A stretch of DNA of 64,000 nucleotides from Cliona cf. orientalis (lineage: Eukaryota; Porifera; Demospongiae; Clionaida; Clionaidae), in NCBI GenBank assembly GCA_963930775.1, contig OZ005689.1, positions 18,561,775-18,625,774 on the forward strand. The letters are read 5' to 3'. Below the pieces are notes generated by a model. The model saw only the letters and a list, made by a program, of their open reading frames with translations, had not been told where the DNA came from and made no database searches. The translations under genes were made by a program, and so were the position numbers. Below, piece by piece: positions 36,052-47,439 of this stretch (positions are counted from its first letter, which is position 1; each line of letters opens with the position of its first letter).

Positions 36052-38581
36052 AACCACAGACTTGTAATTTTCTGATAAATGCCTTTTGTGTACTGCATGT
36101 CAGGGCAGGTTAATTCCTGACTTTGTTACCCTTTGAGGTGGCTTGTCTCTAGTATTGAGTCACTGTTGTTCTGTAAACTAGTTCTGGAGTGTGTGAGTGA
36201 TTAGTCCTGTAGTAACCACAGTCTTATCTGATCAGCACCACCCAACCCTGTTACCTAGTACCTATGCCCTCTGTGGAAGCCAGTTCTGCTGATTAGGTGT
36301 ATCTAACTGTGCTCAACTATTTCCACAAGCTCTCTAACTATGCCCATGACTGAGACTAGAGCTAAGGGAGGTACATGGTGTGGTATATCAATGCTCCACC
36401 CTGAGCTGTTGTGGGTTAGGGTAGTTTTGTGAACATGATGATGCTATTACCATTAGCCTTGAGCCCAGGACATCCCATGTTTGAACGTTTTAATATGTAC
36501 AACATTGAAAAACATTGGATGGTCCGAGTACCAGACTAGTTACCATTATAGCATGTACCAAAGCATTCTAATCTTTCGCTTTTGTATGTACAATATCCAC
36601 ACTGCCTCTCTCTCTCTCTCTCTCTAATCTAAACTCGCATGCTATTGAGCCTTGACTAGTATTGAAAGTTTCCCCTCTCAATTTAGGAACTTATCAGGAA
36701 ATGAAATCCACCCAAGAAGAAGTGGATACTTCAGGACCTCTACATGCCAGAGAAAGCTCAGATATATTTGAAGTAGCTGAGGATGACATGGACATCACCG
36801 TAGCTGCAGTCCCTGAAGATGTTGTGGAAATATCAGGAGCTCAGCTGGACGACTACAAAGGTGTTGTGTATTTTTATATTCACACTGAACATTTCAATAA
36901 AATCTCAATGTACCGCATAGCGGGAAAGTTTGGTGAGGATTAAATTTGGCAAATTGGTTCTCAGTAGGTATTGGCAAGATTTAAATTTGGTGATCTAGAT
37001 TCTAAGCCCCATAGGCAAGTGTGTGCAATAGTCTATATCGACAATTTTTTTTCACTATCTTAACTGAATTCACCAAATTAAACACCTTGCCAAAGTATAC
37101 ATGTACACACAATATTATATGGGCGTGGGATCGTCTGTTACCCTTATAGCTAGAGTGAAATTGCCTTTGTAGCTGTGGAGAGCCGTACCTTAGTGGTGAG
37201 AGCACCTGCAGCTAAAGCAAGAGTCCCTGGGTTTGATTCCCACAGGGGGTTTTTTTCTTCCAGTTGGCTTGCTAATGTTGATGGGATGAAGGATCTGTTG
37301 TGTTCTAGTACAGTTTGCTGCTATTGACATAGATATCAATGGAAAGATTTATGGTGCTCTAGCTGCTATCAGCATAGATATGAATGGAAGGGGTGAAAAG
37401 GGCCTGGTGATAGTGTTGTATGTAGTACATTCACAGTGAAGTATGTACTTCAGAATTTTTTGTATTTTTCCTTGTGTGTAACTGTATGTACTTAGTCTTT
37501 ATTTAGTATTTACACATTGTAGATGATGCTTCTGGTAAAGTTGCTGGGTCCGTTGGAACACCAAGTAAGCAACAGTGCATTTACATGTGGGAACTATATT
37601 TGATACCTTACGTGCAACTCTTTCACAGAGAGGGGTGCTGTAAAGAAGGGTCGTCCCAAGGCAGCAAAATCACCTAAGCCAGTTAGTCCCCTAAAGGAGC
37701 AAAATCACCAAAACGGGCCCCTAAATCTCCAAAAAAGAAGAAAACCACCAGGAAGCTATTGACCAAATCTCCGCCAAAGAAGAAGCCAAAAAGAGAGATG
37801 GGGACTGAGAAGGCTCGGAGCGTAGAGAGTGATAGAATAAGCTCGCTCATACTAGCCTCTGTGGGAGATTTCAGTGAGACTAAAGGGAAAAAGAGCACCT
37901 TAGTTCCCAGTCATACTGAAACTGGTCCATCAGCTGTTACTGAAAGCCCCTCAACAGTGATCAAGAGTCCTTCGAGCAGTTCAACACCAATTGCTGCCTC
38001 ATCCATTATTGGCAGTTCCCCACCAAGTGCTGAATGCAGTGAACATGAACTTGATTCAGACAGTTTCTCTTATACTACTAGCAGCTACTATGACTATGAG
38101 AATCCTGCTGCATCACCACCAGCAGCAAAACCTGTGCAATACACCCCTCCATCATACCGACCACCTTCAACTGCACCTTACCCTGGGATGTATTCTGCAT
38201 ACCACCAGCCACCATACCACCAGCAGCCTCCATACATGCTGTCGCACTCACATTCATGGCCATCTAGCAGCGAGGTAAGTATTTTATACTCTACATTCAT
38301 ACAATTGTGCCGTTATAGCCAGGAGAGTGCACTCTAAAGAGACTAAGAGGCACTCCATTTGCTGTGTCAACATCCCCCCCCTCTGCTACACTTATATTGC
38401 TAATTCACAATGTTAAAACTGTACATGTGTGCATATCTGTCTGTTGGCAGTTGCCTAGCAACCAAAGCTTTTATAGGCACTTTGCTGGAAGGGTATGGGT
38501 CATAATCTAGGCAAATTACGGTAGCAATACATCAGTTGGGGCGCACAAGGTGCATGCACCCCAATTAATGACATGCAACTG

Positions 38582-38622
<41 letters not shown>

Positions 38623-40258
38623 AGTGTGTGTGTTTGTGTATGAGTGTGTGTGTTTGTGGGGGGGGGGGGTGGGCGGCGGAGGTTCAGTACAACATACAAT
38701 ATAATTATGCTGCCTTTTCTAGGTGGGTCTATATTTTCTCCCTCTTCGATAACACATTTTTGACCAAACAGTATTTGATAGCAGCAATAAGATTATTTCA
38801 GGACTTCACTCAGAAGGGGGCAAAATAAATACTAATCCAAGGGGGGCCCCTTGAAATAACCCTGGCAGCAGCTATTAGTTGATGATGATATTATTTCATA
38901 GGGTGTGGCTGCTCAAGTGGCGGAGATGAAAAGTTTATTAGTATCATCGTTAGGTGATATGAAAATGGAAATCCAAAACCTGAAATCTGATGTGTATGCC
39001 AAAAAGAAACGAAAGGTAATGCACATACATGTATATGTTTTCATATGCTATAGCACTCATGGTCGTGTAAAGAGTTAAGTAGGCTGTTTTCTTATGCTAC
39101 TTACATACAGTGTACATGATCACTAGTAGTGACCCTTTACCACAAACAATGAAGTTACTAGGGATGTGGTAATCGTTTCATAGTTAATATAAGTGTGCAC
39201 ATGCATTGTTGATAATCATATACTGTGTACATTATGGCATGCACTTATAGCGAAGTCGGGAGCATTCTCTTGCGTCCTCAGATGTCAGTGATCAGGAGGT
39301 TGTCCCAACACCTAAGGGTAATTATATAATAGATACTGTATAAGCTTTTTTCACCTGAAGACAATTTTTGTCCCCTGGTCTCATGGGCGATATTTTTATC
39401 CTGTGGATTTTTTGCCCTGTATTGATGATTTGTGGAGCCTGTCAACATTAATATTACTAGCAAAAATTTATTCCCACTATTTTACAATGCAATGATGGTA
39501 GGTAGCTGGGCTGTCCAGTGAAAAATTTTAGCTATAGTGTATATACTGTAGACAACAATATCTGGAGGTTCACTAGTGATTACACCATTTAAACTTACAT
39601 CATCACTGAGCATACTGCCTCCTCATTAGCAAATCACAAAAAATGCAGTGCATGTCACTTGTTGCTGGCTGCTAGGCTGGTAATGGACGCATGCGTGCAC
39701 ACATGCACACGATGAGTAAATTAGCCCCACAGCACGTGTGCAGAGGGTTGCATATTGCTCATGTTGCTAAATTAATGCTGGCGTACTTGTGGTATATATA
39801 ACAATATTATATACTCTTTGCATTGTAGGAGGTCTGATACTTGGTGATCCCAATGGACAATTTATTCACATCGATCACCCAACAGTGAAGCCAAGTGACA
39901 TCCGTGGTGTTGAAGTACTTTCTAAGGCAGCTCCCAAGTGTGCCTTAGCCCTCTTGGACGTTTTCATTTCAAAGGAGTGTCTGGCACGCTCCCTTGCAAC
40001 AAAGAAGGAGGACAAAGACTTGCTGGACCCAGATATCATTGAAGGAATTCGATGTAAGATCAAGTTGCATAATATAGTTATGCTGCTTATATTGTTTATC
40101 TTGGTTTTATTGTCACTGTCCATGCAGTGCACATCAACTACAAATACCCCTGCACCACACATGAAGAGGAGAGAGAGAGGTGGGGAGGTAGAGAGGGAAT
40201 TATAAAGAAAATCAACGACAAGTGTCGTAATATCAAAAACAGAAGCCGAGGCCATTAG
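35033..40258 (+). CDS. BEN-domain protein, nine coding exons
   Basis: Exons: 35,033-35,096; 35,179-35,361; 36,687-36,860; 37,523-37,564; 37,629-38,274; 38,902-39,015; 39,251-39,317; 39,829-40,053; 40,128-40,258, all GT-AG with compatible phases. They give about 548 residues if one base is restored (see below). The N-terminus has an acidic module (YFLIQWEDRDEEDGHDLLDV). The middle is a Lys/Pro-rich basic region (SPKRAPKSPKKKKTT), then a low-complexity Ser/Pro/Tyr region and a short coiled coil (MEIQNLKSDV). The C-terminal BEN domain, about residues 458-548, includes APKCALALLDVFISKECLAR, LLDPDIIEGIR and a final INDKCRNIKNRSR. BEN domains bind DNA or protein in chromatin regulators, so a nuclear DNA-binding role is likely. 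The frame slips once in CCCC at about 37,688-37,691, where a fifth C would restore SPKGAKSPK. It may be a sequencing error or a real null allele. Confidence 0.75.
35412..35440. repeat. (CT)n microsatellite
   Basis: Lies in the second intron of the BEN gene. Shorter CT arrays are at 36,604-36,626 and 55,058-55,091. Confidence 0.9.
35925..36049. repeat. (GT)n / (GC)n microsatellite
   Basis: GTGCGTGC and GCGCGC blocks run into about 35 GT dinucleotides within the second BEN intron. Alternating purine-pyrimidine DNA of this length can adopt the Z form. Open frames across it are artefacts of the repeat. Confidence 0.95.
37181..37256 (+). ncRNA. tRNA-like / SINE-like element with Pol III signals
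   Basis: TTAGTGGTGAGAGCAC resembles a Pol III A box and GGTTTGATTCC (37,230-37,240) a B box. They are about 40 bp apart, and seven T follow at 37,250-37,256 as in Pol III terminators. The acceptor stem does not pair well, so this is a tRNA-derived remnant or SINE head rather than a working tRNA. It lies in the third BEN intron, on the same strand. Confidence 0.5.
38582..38670. repeat. (TG)n then poly(G)
   Basis: TG dinucleotides with minor interruptions, ending in a run of about 10 G. Located in the intron between the fifth and sixth BEN exons. Confidence 0.9.
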
Positions 40259-40289
40259 TGAACTCATAATAACATTCTGTCTTCCCAAC

Positions 40290-40295
40290 AATAAA
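40290..40295 (+). terminator. Probable polyadenylation signal of the BEN gene
   Basis: AATAAA 32 bp after the BEN stop codon, with TTGTC/TTTC-rich DNA downstream. The position is typical. Confidence 0.6.
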
Positions 40296-41037
40296 AATTG
40301 TCTTTCAATAATGATAATTATTACTAGTTACGGGCGGGGTGTGGTAAACGTATGGTGTACTTGCTTTTGTTGCAATGGAACTTGGTACAGAATTGTCGAG
40401 ACTCAGGTACGTTGTACTATCAATCAGTTATTTGAACAGGTCTTCGTGACCGTCCAACTACACAATTCTAAGCTAGCAGCAACCAATATTCCCAATAGCG
40501 TTTACGAGAGGTGGGAGAGTGGCATAACCTCGTGCCCATGCGTGAAGGGGGGTGGGCACGAGACTAGGATCTATGGAGCTTCACACTAGTACTTAAAACT
40601 AGATTGGGAAGTTGAATCGTCGACATTTATTTTGAATTGTTGCGTATTGGTGCAGAGGAAACTACTAATGAACTCCAAGTTCGGATAAGAATTTACACAG
40701 TCACTCCTTTCTCGGCATGGAAAACGGCCAAGCGTAGCGCTCGGACAAGCAGGCAACGCCACTGAGAAGAGGACAATAATGCCATTTTAGATCCAGCTAC
40801 CAAAGAACTTGAGAAAGACGTACGTAGAAGCGGGACACTGGTCCCAGTAGCGGCGATCATTCAGCGCCGTTCCATATTATAATATTCATGCACGCGCACA
40901 CGAACGGGCTTTGCCGTTCACGAACGAACGATCGCGATTTAGGATCCAACGAACGCGATTTCTCACGCACAGAATATCCACGATTTATTGCATTTGTCGC
41001 CGAAAAATCGGCGAATCTTCTTCACGGGTATGCATGC
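40296..41037. other. Intergenic interval
   Basis: No supported gene. CGAACGAACG and CGCGATTT phrases near 40,918-40,965 give a locally CpG-rich patch. Confidence 0.35.
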
Positions 41038-42192
41038 ATGTACATGTATGATGTACTTGTAGAAATTGGGTGGAGGGAGGAGAGAAGGGAGTGGTCGAAT
41101 TTTCCATAGCAGGTCACATTTCTCCCGACGACCTTTACCTACTCCACCCACACCCACACATGCACACCATACATTATTATATTACATAAATGCCTCACGT
41201 GCATCTCCATGTGGTATACAAGTATTGCATAATATTGTACGGTATAGTAGCTCAAGCTCAGCGAATTTGAAGTGAGTGCGTGTAATCGACAAAGCTGCTG
41301 ATCATCGTAGAGGCTACACTCGTTGAGCTCTTGGTTCCAAAGTGAATATGATTTTTCAAGAAGTAGGCCGATAAATGACTACTAGCTATGTCCAGATCAT
41401 CACCAATAGAAGTGCCATCTGATTCTTTTACATCTTGTGACTCACCCGCCAATTCGTAAGTTTATAATTTCGACTTGGTGGTGGTATTCTTTTACGTTTA
41501 CGTTTAACATGCCTCCTTTTCATATTAAAATATTAGGGACTCCTCCTTAGAGCTGGCGACAAACATGAGGAGGGAGAGTCGACTAGTCTTGCATCAGATT
41601 GTATACGGCGAGGCAGGTATGTATAGCTATAAGCTGGCACATTAATTTTGAGCTTGGGGTTTTGTGTGGACGTAAACGACGGGGATACTGGCTGTTGACT
41701 CAACAGTGATTCTGAGACCGATATGTTGACAAGATCTTATCAGTAGCTGTTTATGAAGTTTGCTGCACAGGTACTAGTTTCTTCATCCTCGTCCATAACC
41801 GTATGAGTAACATGCATGTCAAATTATGCATGTATGTCCATGTAATTTAACTCGGTATTTACCTCCTCTCTCTCGCTCTCTATAACTCTCTTGCACTCTC
41901 TCTTTCTGTCTGTTCCCCCCCTCGTCTCCCCCCCCCCCCTGTTCCACCTATCTCTCTCTCTTCTCCCCCCTTAGATTCTCTGAGTCTTCAAGGCACTGTT
42001 GTGCTCAAGGCTGTGGGCTCCCTCAGGCAGGACTGGGCTGCTGCTGTTGAGCTCTGCCTGTCTACATAGATAGTATTCATATTGATTTTAGTAAACAATT
42101 CAATTCAGTATTATGACAGTGTATTGTATGATTAGGGGGTGGGGTGGATGGGTCAGACTGTCTTCTAGATTGACTTCTGGTACCGTTGTTGG
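41038..42192. repeat. Duplicated segment, copy 1 left part
   Basis: Collinear with 48,137-49,540. Shared phrases include GTACATGTATGATGTACTTG, GACTAGTCTTGCATCAGATT, GATACTGGCTGTTGACTCAA, GTAACATGCATGTCAAATTA, the CT/C-rich tract and AGGCAGGACTGGGCTGCTGC. The copy resumes at about 44,600 after a 2.4-kb insertion. Confidence 0.8.
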
Positions 42193-42377
42193 AGTGAATA
42201 TTGTCCCCCCGGACAGTATTCACTAATTAAATAATGTCCCCCCTTGCCCCGCCTACCCTGTCGATGAAAAGTGCGCATGCGCTATAAATCCAGATAGCTG
42301 CAGAGCGCAATCACCCCGAAGTTCAGGTGTTAAGCTTTTTACTATGCCATATACTGTGTACAGTAGACAAGTTTTAA

Positions 42378-43390
42378 GGTACCATTAAATTGCGTGGGCG
42401 TGAGGTGGGGGATATGACACCTAAACCACATCAAAGTCATTAGTGAGGTGCATGTTGTGTAACCACGCCCTTTTAATTGCACAGGTCTCAGGGGTGTGGC
42501 TGCTAGAGCCGGAAGTGTTCATTTAATATCCTCCATGGACCGGAAGCCGAGCCGGAAGGGAGGGGCCAGGCCACGCCCAAAACAGCCCCACCCTGTTCCC
42601 CAAGGACCACCATTCTCAATCAAGTGCCTACTAACCACCGGATGTCCACCGGAAGCCCACAATCAATCCCAATTAAAACACACAGCTTCCTCAAGGCCAA
42701 AACACACACACACTTGGAGGCCGTTCTGCCACACCGCCCACGCAAGAGCTCACCTCATTTCCTGTGTGGGCGGAGTAACAACACGTCATCGCAACCACAT
42801 CCGCTTCAAACCATCGTCAGCTTCCGTCCAGCCGTACAGGCCCCTCGATCGCACCGCCGTACAGTGCCTCATTAACAGACATGGCCTCACCTTTGACCTC
42901 CTGCCACGCCCCCAAAGCCTCCTCGCGGGGTTCAAAGGTCACCACCGCTTCCGGGACACGCCCACCTATCGCCGAGGCCAAGTCCCAGGCGCCGATGTCC
43001 AAGCACTGGCCCGTGAAGCCACGCCCAATCGGAAGCAATAAAACCTGCATTAACGCACACGCACACACTCCACACAGTGCCAGGAACACGCCCACATGCT
43101 TAATTAGGCCTAATAAGCTTTTTTTTTTTTTTTTTTTTTTTTTTAAGTCGTTGCGGTTAATAGTTAAGAAAGAATGCTTTGATCTTGCTTTGATGTGGGC
43201 AATTACCGGCCTTTTCTTCAGGGGCCACTTCCGGTCGCTAATTACACGCGCATAATCATCCCTGGCCGATTCTGGACACGCCCACCTTCGACCAAAAGCA
43301 CTCGTATGGCCTCTTCGGCCACGCCCCTTCACGATTCGCTAATTGAATTAGCCATTCCTGACGCTCACGCCCACGCAATTAAATGGTACC
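42378..43390. mobile_element. TTAA-flanked 1.0-kb element, copy 1
   Basis: TTAA lies at 42,374-42,377 and 43,391-43,394. The ends GGTACCATTAAATTGCGTGG and CCACGCAATTAAATGGTACC are inverted copies, extended by GCGTGAG/CTCACGC. TTAA target duplication is typical of piggyBac and Kolobok groups. The interior is GC-rich, with many CACGCCC boxes, two DR1-like AGGTCA pairs (42,887-42,899 and 42,929-42,941) and a 25-nt T tract. Open frames occur on both strands but look like a composition effect. A near-identical copy is at 61,070-62,084. Confidence 0.88.
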
Positions 43391-43394
43391 TTAA

Positions 43395-44460
43395 ACTGCT
43401 ACGCTATCAGGAACGATTACCAAGTATCTGTGTAGATAATGTACTGAATTTTAGTAGTATAGCTATTAGCATCGAAGTTAATTATTCTGTTATAGGTCAT
43501 GCACAATATAAATAGCTAATTATGAAAAATTTGTGATATGCATGCATTTTTTCCCTACCTTTTGATTGTCATCTGTGATCCTGAGAAACATTGTTCCTTG
43601 AACTTGTAGCTACTACTCTACCTTGAAAGTTTTAATCTCGGACAATCTACCAATGTCAGACAGCTAGCTAGTCAAGTTTGTCCAAAATTAGAACTCTCAT
43701 GGTTGACACACTAGCTAGCTAGCTAGCTATATGTGACGTAATCTTTTTGGAAAGAAGCCCGCAGAATCCGAGAAATGGGGCATGGCCTTACACCAGCACA
43801 ATGCGTAGGTATCATGCATATGCATGCTATGTGTAATGATCTGGTCACATATTATACTACTAAAGAAAGGGGGACATAATTCATTAGTAAACTAGAGCTC
43901 TATAGAGCACATACCCTGCGCGCACATTGCGCAATCTATAGATCTACTTTTGTTGCTGCTTGGTTGTATCAAAGGCTTATAGACCCCGAGAGCCTCTCTG
44001 TTTTAATAGCTATAGGGCTCTTGGTGATATCATGCAGTCAAAACATCACTGACTCTCTCTCTGCACCAGATGTAGACTAGTTACATACAGGTAGCTTACG
44101 TTCTAAATCGATGGGGCTTTGCATGTGGATAGCTTTAATACCAGCCAAACGTGTGCCACTAGCATTATTGACGACCTTTACCAGTACATAATTATGCGCA
44201 TGAGCAGAAAGCACAAGGCCTGCATGCATAATGCATTGAGTGGGCACTGTCGATAGGCGTGGTTACGAAGGCTAACAGAAAGGCACCATTTATGACGCTG
44301 GTGGACCATATCCCTCGATTCGAAGCACACTGAAGCCCGTTTTTCGCCAAATTCGACTGATTCATTGTGCTTTCTAGTCGCTCAGGTGCCTAGACCTCCA
44401 GATATGGCGATTTTTCTGCTAACAACGACAACAACAACGACGACGACACGACCGATTACT
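43395..44460. other. Interior of the TIR element, no gene
   Basis: No coding exon is recognised. Contains iterated GCTAGCTAG phrases near 43,715 and an NRF1-like GCGCATGCGC at 44,470 just beyond. Confidence 0.4.
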
Positions 44461-44600
44461 TTACCCCTTGCGCATGCGCGCGGGGTAATAATGTCCTAGG
44501 GGGACAAAATCCACCAGTGAATAATGTCCGGGGGGACAAAATTCTCTAGTGAATATTGATATGTCAAGGGGGGACGTCCTATAATAGGACACTGTCAATC

Positions 44601-44983
44601 ATGGAGCCGAGGGTGAGCGGCTGCTCTGTGTAGGATCGAAAGCAAGATAAAGCCCTCACTACTGACTTTCTGAGCTATGCTAGCTCGCTAAGCGCGGGTA
44701 TCGTCATGGTGATCGACCGCGACTAGTAGATTTTAATTGATCAATAACACTGTAGGTCCGTTCACATAGCTAGCTAAAACTGAACACCATTCTTTCTTTC
44801 GAGCGGTACACACACTGAACAAGCTCGGATCGCGCTGAAATTTTATAAATGGATGGGCAAAGGACTATACTTTCAGAATATCCGAAGAAAAAAAATTCTA
44901 AAAAGTAATGTTGAGTATCAAACCCCCTACTGTAAAATCATATTTTAGCACAAGTGGTCAAGTTTTCCATAGCGGGTCACATA
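44601..44983. repeat. Duplicated segment, copy 1 right part (empty site)
   Basis: Collinear with 49,541-49,774 joined to 59,211-59,372. ACACACTGAACAAGCTCGG runs straight into ATCGCGCTGAAATTTTATAA at 44,812-44,850, with no 9.4-kb insertion. It therefore represents the pre-insertion site, carrying one copy of the GGGTCG-like target (here GGATCG). It ends in CCATAGCGGGTCACAT. Confidence 0.85.
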
Positions 44984-45420
44984 CTGTATAGCGGGTAATT
45001 TTCGTGGAAAGTCCGAAAAGGCCCCCAAAACTACTTTTCGTGGTTTTAAATTTTGTGGCAGTAATCAGTTCAGGTGCGTGGCACCTGGCAAAGTGATGAT
45101 ATAATCGATACATGCGCTCGATCTCGCTCGCAATCTTTGTTACTACTACAAAGACTTGGACAAATAGCATGAGATAGAAGACTAAGTTAAGTCTAAGACG
45201 CTATCAGCTGGATACAGTGGCTACTGTCACTTGCAAACACTAGGACTATTTAACTTTATAATAGGTTCACTGCCACGATGTATATGGCCACGCCCATCAT
45301 CACAGACTCATCACCGGTACCGTAGGAATTAATTTTCGTGGGTGGAAAACTTTCGTGACTGCGAAGTCAACCACGAAAATAAGGAAAATTAGCACCCCAC
45401 GAAAATTATCCGCCATACGG
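44984..45420. mobile_element. TA-flanked 437-bp MITE
   Basis: The left end CTGTATAGCGGGTAATTTTC with GTGG is mirrored by CCACGAAAATTATCCGCCAT with ACGG. TA flanks both sides. Repeated TTTCGTGG phrases lie inside. It sits at the very end of the neighbouring repeat. Confidence 0.8.
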
Positions 45421-45423
45421 TAT

Positions 45424-46034
45424 TATGTGACCGTATCTGACAAAATCCGGCATATAGGATCCGCGTGCTATTCGTGCAATGCGTGTTTTTAATAAAAAAA
45501 ATGTCAAAGTTGAGTTTTTGTCATTCATGCCGAAGAACCTTTCTATTATCCTTTGCCGTCGTGTACGGAGGCTAATGGTCAGTTACGAAGGTGAAATAAG
45601 CCTTCATTTTGACCTGCCTAGTCAGTACGGCTGCCGTACATGGAGCCCGTTGCTATGGGCGCCAATTCGCTCACCTTTTTAGCTTCTTGGGCATCTACAA
45701 ACAATCGGCTGTCGTTGTCAACAATGAAATTTGAAATTCAACTCTTGCTCGTTTATGTTCATTTCGAACAGCTCCGCCCAGGTCCATTTAATTGATTTCC
45801 GGGTCACGCGTAGTATGCGTAAACACCATACGTGTGCATAGCAACGCGTTTGGACCGTAATTTCTTGATTATTGGGGGTGTGGCACGATCGCAAACAAAG
45901 CACTGTATCTCACAAAGCGCAGTCAATCTGAAACTTGAACACTGGTTTGCTCTATGGTAGAGCTTATCAACCATACATGAAACTCAACTTTCACAATAAA
46001 TCCCATATGCTGGGTTTTTTCAGATGGTCACATA
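45424..46034. repeat. Dispersed TGTGACC-terminated repeat, copy 2
   Basis: Begins TATGTGACCGTATCTGACAA and ends TTTTTTCAGATGGTCACATA, imperfect inverted ends. Its interior from 45,640 is collinear with 18,760-19,250 (GGAGCCCGTTGCTATGGGCG, CCGCCCAGGTCCATTTAATT, TTGATTATTGGGGGTGTGGC). Confidence 0.7.
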
Positions 46035-46374
46035 TACCGGTTATATGTTAGCTTGATATAATGAAATTATGCACAAGCTAGCGTATATTGTGTATACATG
46101 ACTCGCTCGAACACTGTACAATACATTGCACTGTGCATGCACAATTATTACAACAGGCTTCTACTATGTCCAATTTGACATTAAAGGTCAGTCCAGTATT
46201 CCAATCCAGTGGTCCAGTCCACAGTATTGTCGAGACACAGGAGAGTTAAGTGATGTTCACACCACAGTTCTCCTAACAGCCATCAGAGATTAACATCATT
46301 TGTTTGCCATAAGAGACCATGGCAACACTTCCAGATCAAGAAGCACAGCGCTTGGTTGCTATGATCTAAAGTTG

Positions 46375-46513
46375 TTAGACACTGATTAGTCAGTTTCTAC
46401 GTGATTTAGAAGATCTCAGGTCTCAGGCCTTGTAGAACCCTCGCTTTGCTCGGGATTCTACATACAGCCCTTCGGTCTTCTAAATCACATCGAAACCTAA
46501 ACAGTGTCTACTG
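46375..46513. repeat. Palindromic foldback repeat
   Basis: TAGACACTG and CGTGATTTAGAAGA are mirrored by TCTTCTAAATCACATCG and CAGTGTCTA. The centre contains a second hairpin, GTAGAACCC against GGGATTCTAC. Confidence 0.6.
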
Positions 46514-47439
46514 AATATCATAGTCATGCTTAATGGGTGGAGTAGATATGTAAAGTAGAGGGTAAGGTTACGTGTGACAGATAGAGCATTTTCCATACCA
46601 AGGTAAACCTGTGTCAAGTTTCGTGTAGATGGCTTCTCTTTTGACCGTAAGGATGTGTTTATCGTAGACATCTGGACAGTGCTGGAGTTGGTATAAACAG
46701 GCGCTGATCCAGAAATTTTGCATGGAAGGTGGCTGATGGGGTGGCTACCCGTAGTAAACTACATGTATACTGGTGCAAGGGTGGTGGCTGATTAACAATG
46801 GTGGATGTCTCCAATACTATGTTGCATAAAAGAACTAGTGAAGGGGGGTGGCTAGCAGTGGGAGACTTGTATTGAAGCCCAAGCACCATTGTTTAGCACA
46901 GCAGAAATTGTCATGAGTAACAAGCTTCCTGTCGTGAATGTTAGGCAATGGCTGCCATTATCACGATGTCTTGCGTCAAGTTTTACCTAGACAAAGGGGT
47001 CTAGACTACTTTCTACGGCTTATTTATGAAGTACTTAACTTACTCCAGTGCTGGAGTTGGTTCTCAAGTTTATAAAACCTCTATAGAGGGAAACCTACGC
47101 AAAAGAAGCTAATTTATGCCAAGTGTAATGGGGACCAGGTCGTCAACATGGCTGTCTAGCTGCTTTCTGACGGGTAGCCTTTAAAATTTTCAGGGGCTGA
47201 CCCAGGGGAGGTGGTACTGTCAGACACCTGGGGCGTAGACACGATTTTGAAAGTGGGGGGGGGGGGGGGGGGGGGGGATTAGTATTATAGAGACGTGAAA
47301 TGTGAACGTGTGCAAGGCGTGTGCGAATCTTTGACCATGCCCATTTGCTGTTGACCATGACCATGTCTACTTATGTGGTATACGTCTGTTTAGACGGGTT
47401 TAACTATCATTGTTTAATAAACTGTCACTGCTCATAAAT
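46514..47439. other. Intergenic DNA with 23-nt poly(G)
   Basis: No gene is supported. G tract at 47,255-47,277. Confidence 0.4.

Larger units (their letters stand above)
42193..44600. mobile_element. TIR element interrupting duplicated segment copy 1
   Basis: Left end GTGAATATTGTCCCCCCGGA with CAGTATTCACT. The right end, read in reverse, is GAGAATTTTGTCCCCCCGGA with CATTATTCACT (44,547 backwards), a roughly 50-bp inverted repeat. The sister copy at about 49,540 lacks the whole interval, so this is an insertion. The exact right border (44,547 to 44,600) is unclear because a further partial palindrome (GTCCTATAATAGGAC) follows. It contains no transposase and hosts the nested TTAA element at 42,378-43,390. 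Confidence 0.65.

Noticed and set aside
35778-36098. His/Thr, Cys/Val and Arg/Ala repeat proteins
   Set aside because: They are translations of the GT/GC microsatellite in a BEN intron.
37181-37249. A functional tRNA gene
   Set aside because: The acceptor arms do not pair and the anticodon loop lacks the conserved T before the anticodon.
42496-43332. Long overlapping open frames (up to 181 codons) in the TTAA elements, repeated at 61-62 kb
   Set aside because: Frames overlap on both strands, follow the GC-rich composition, run through the poly(T) tract as Phe/Lys homopolymer, and show no domain.
46375-46513. A structured RNA gene in the palindrome
   Set aside because: The hairpin is explained by its being a foldback repeat; no promoter or terminator signals are evident.
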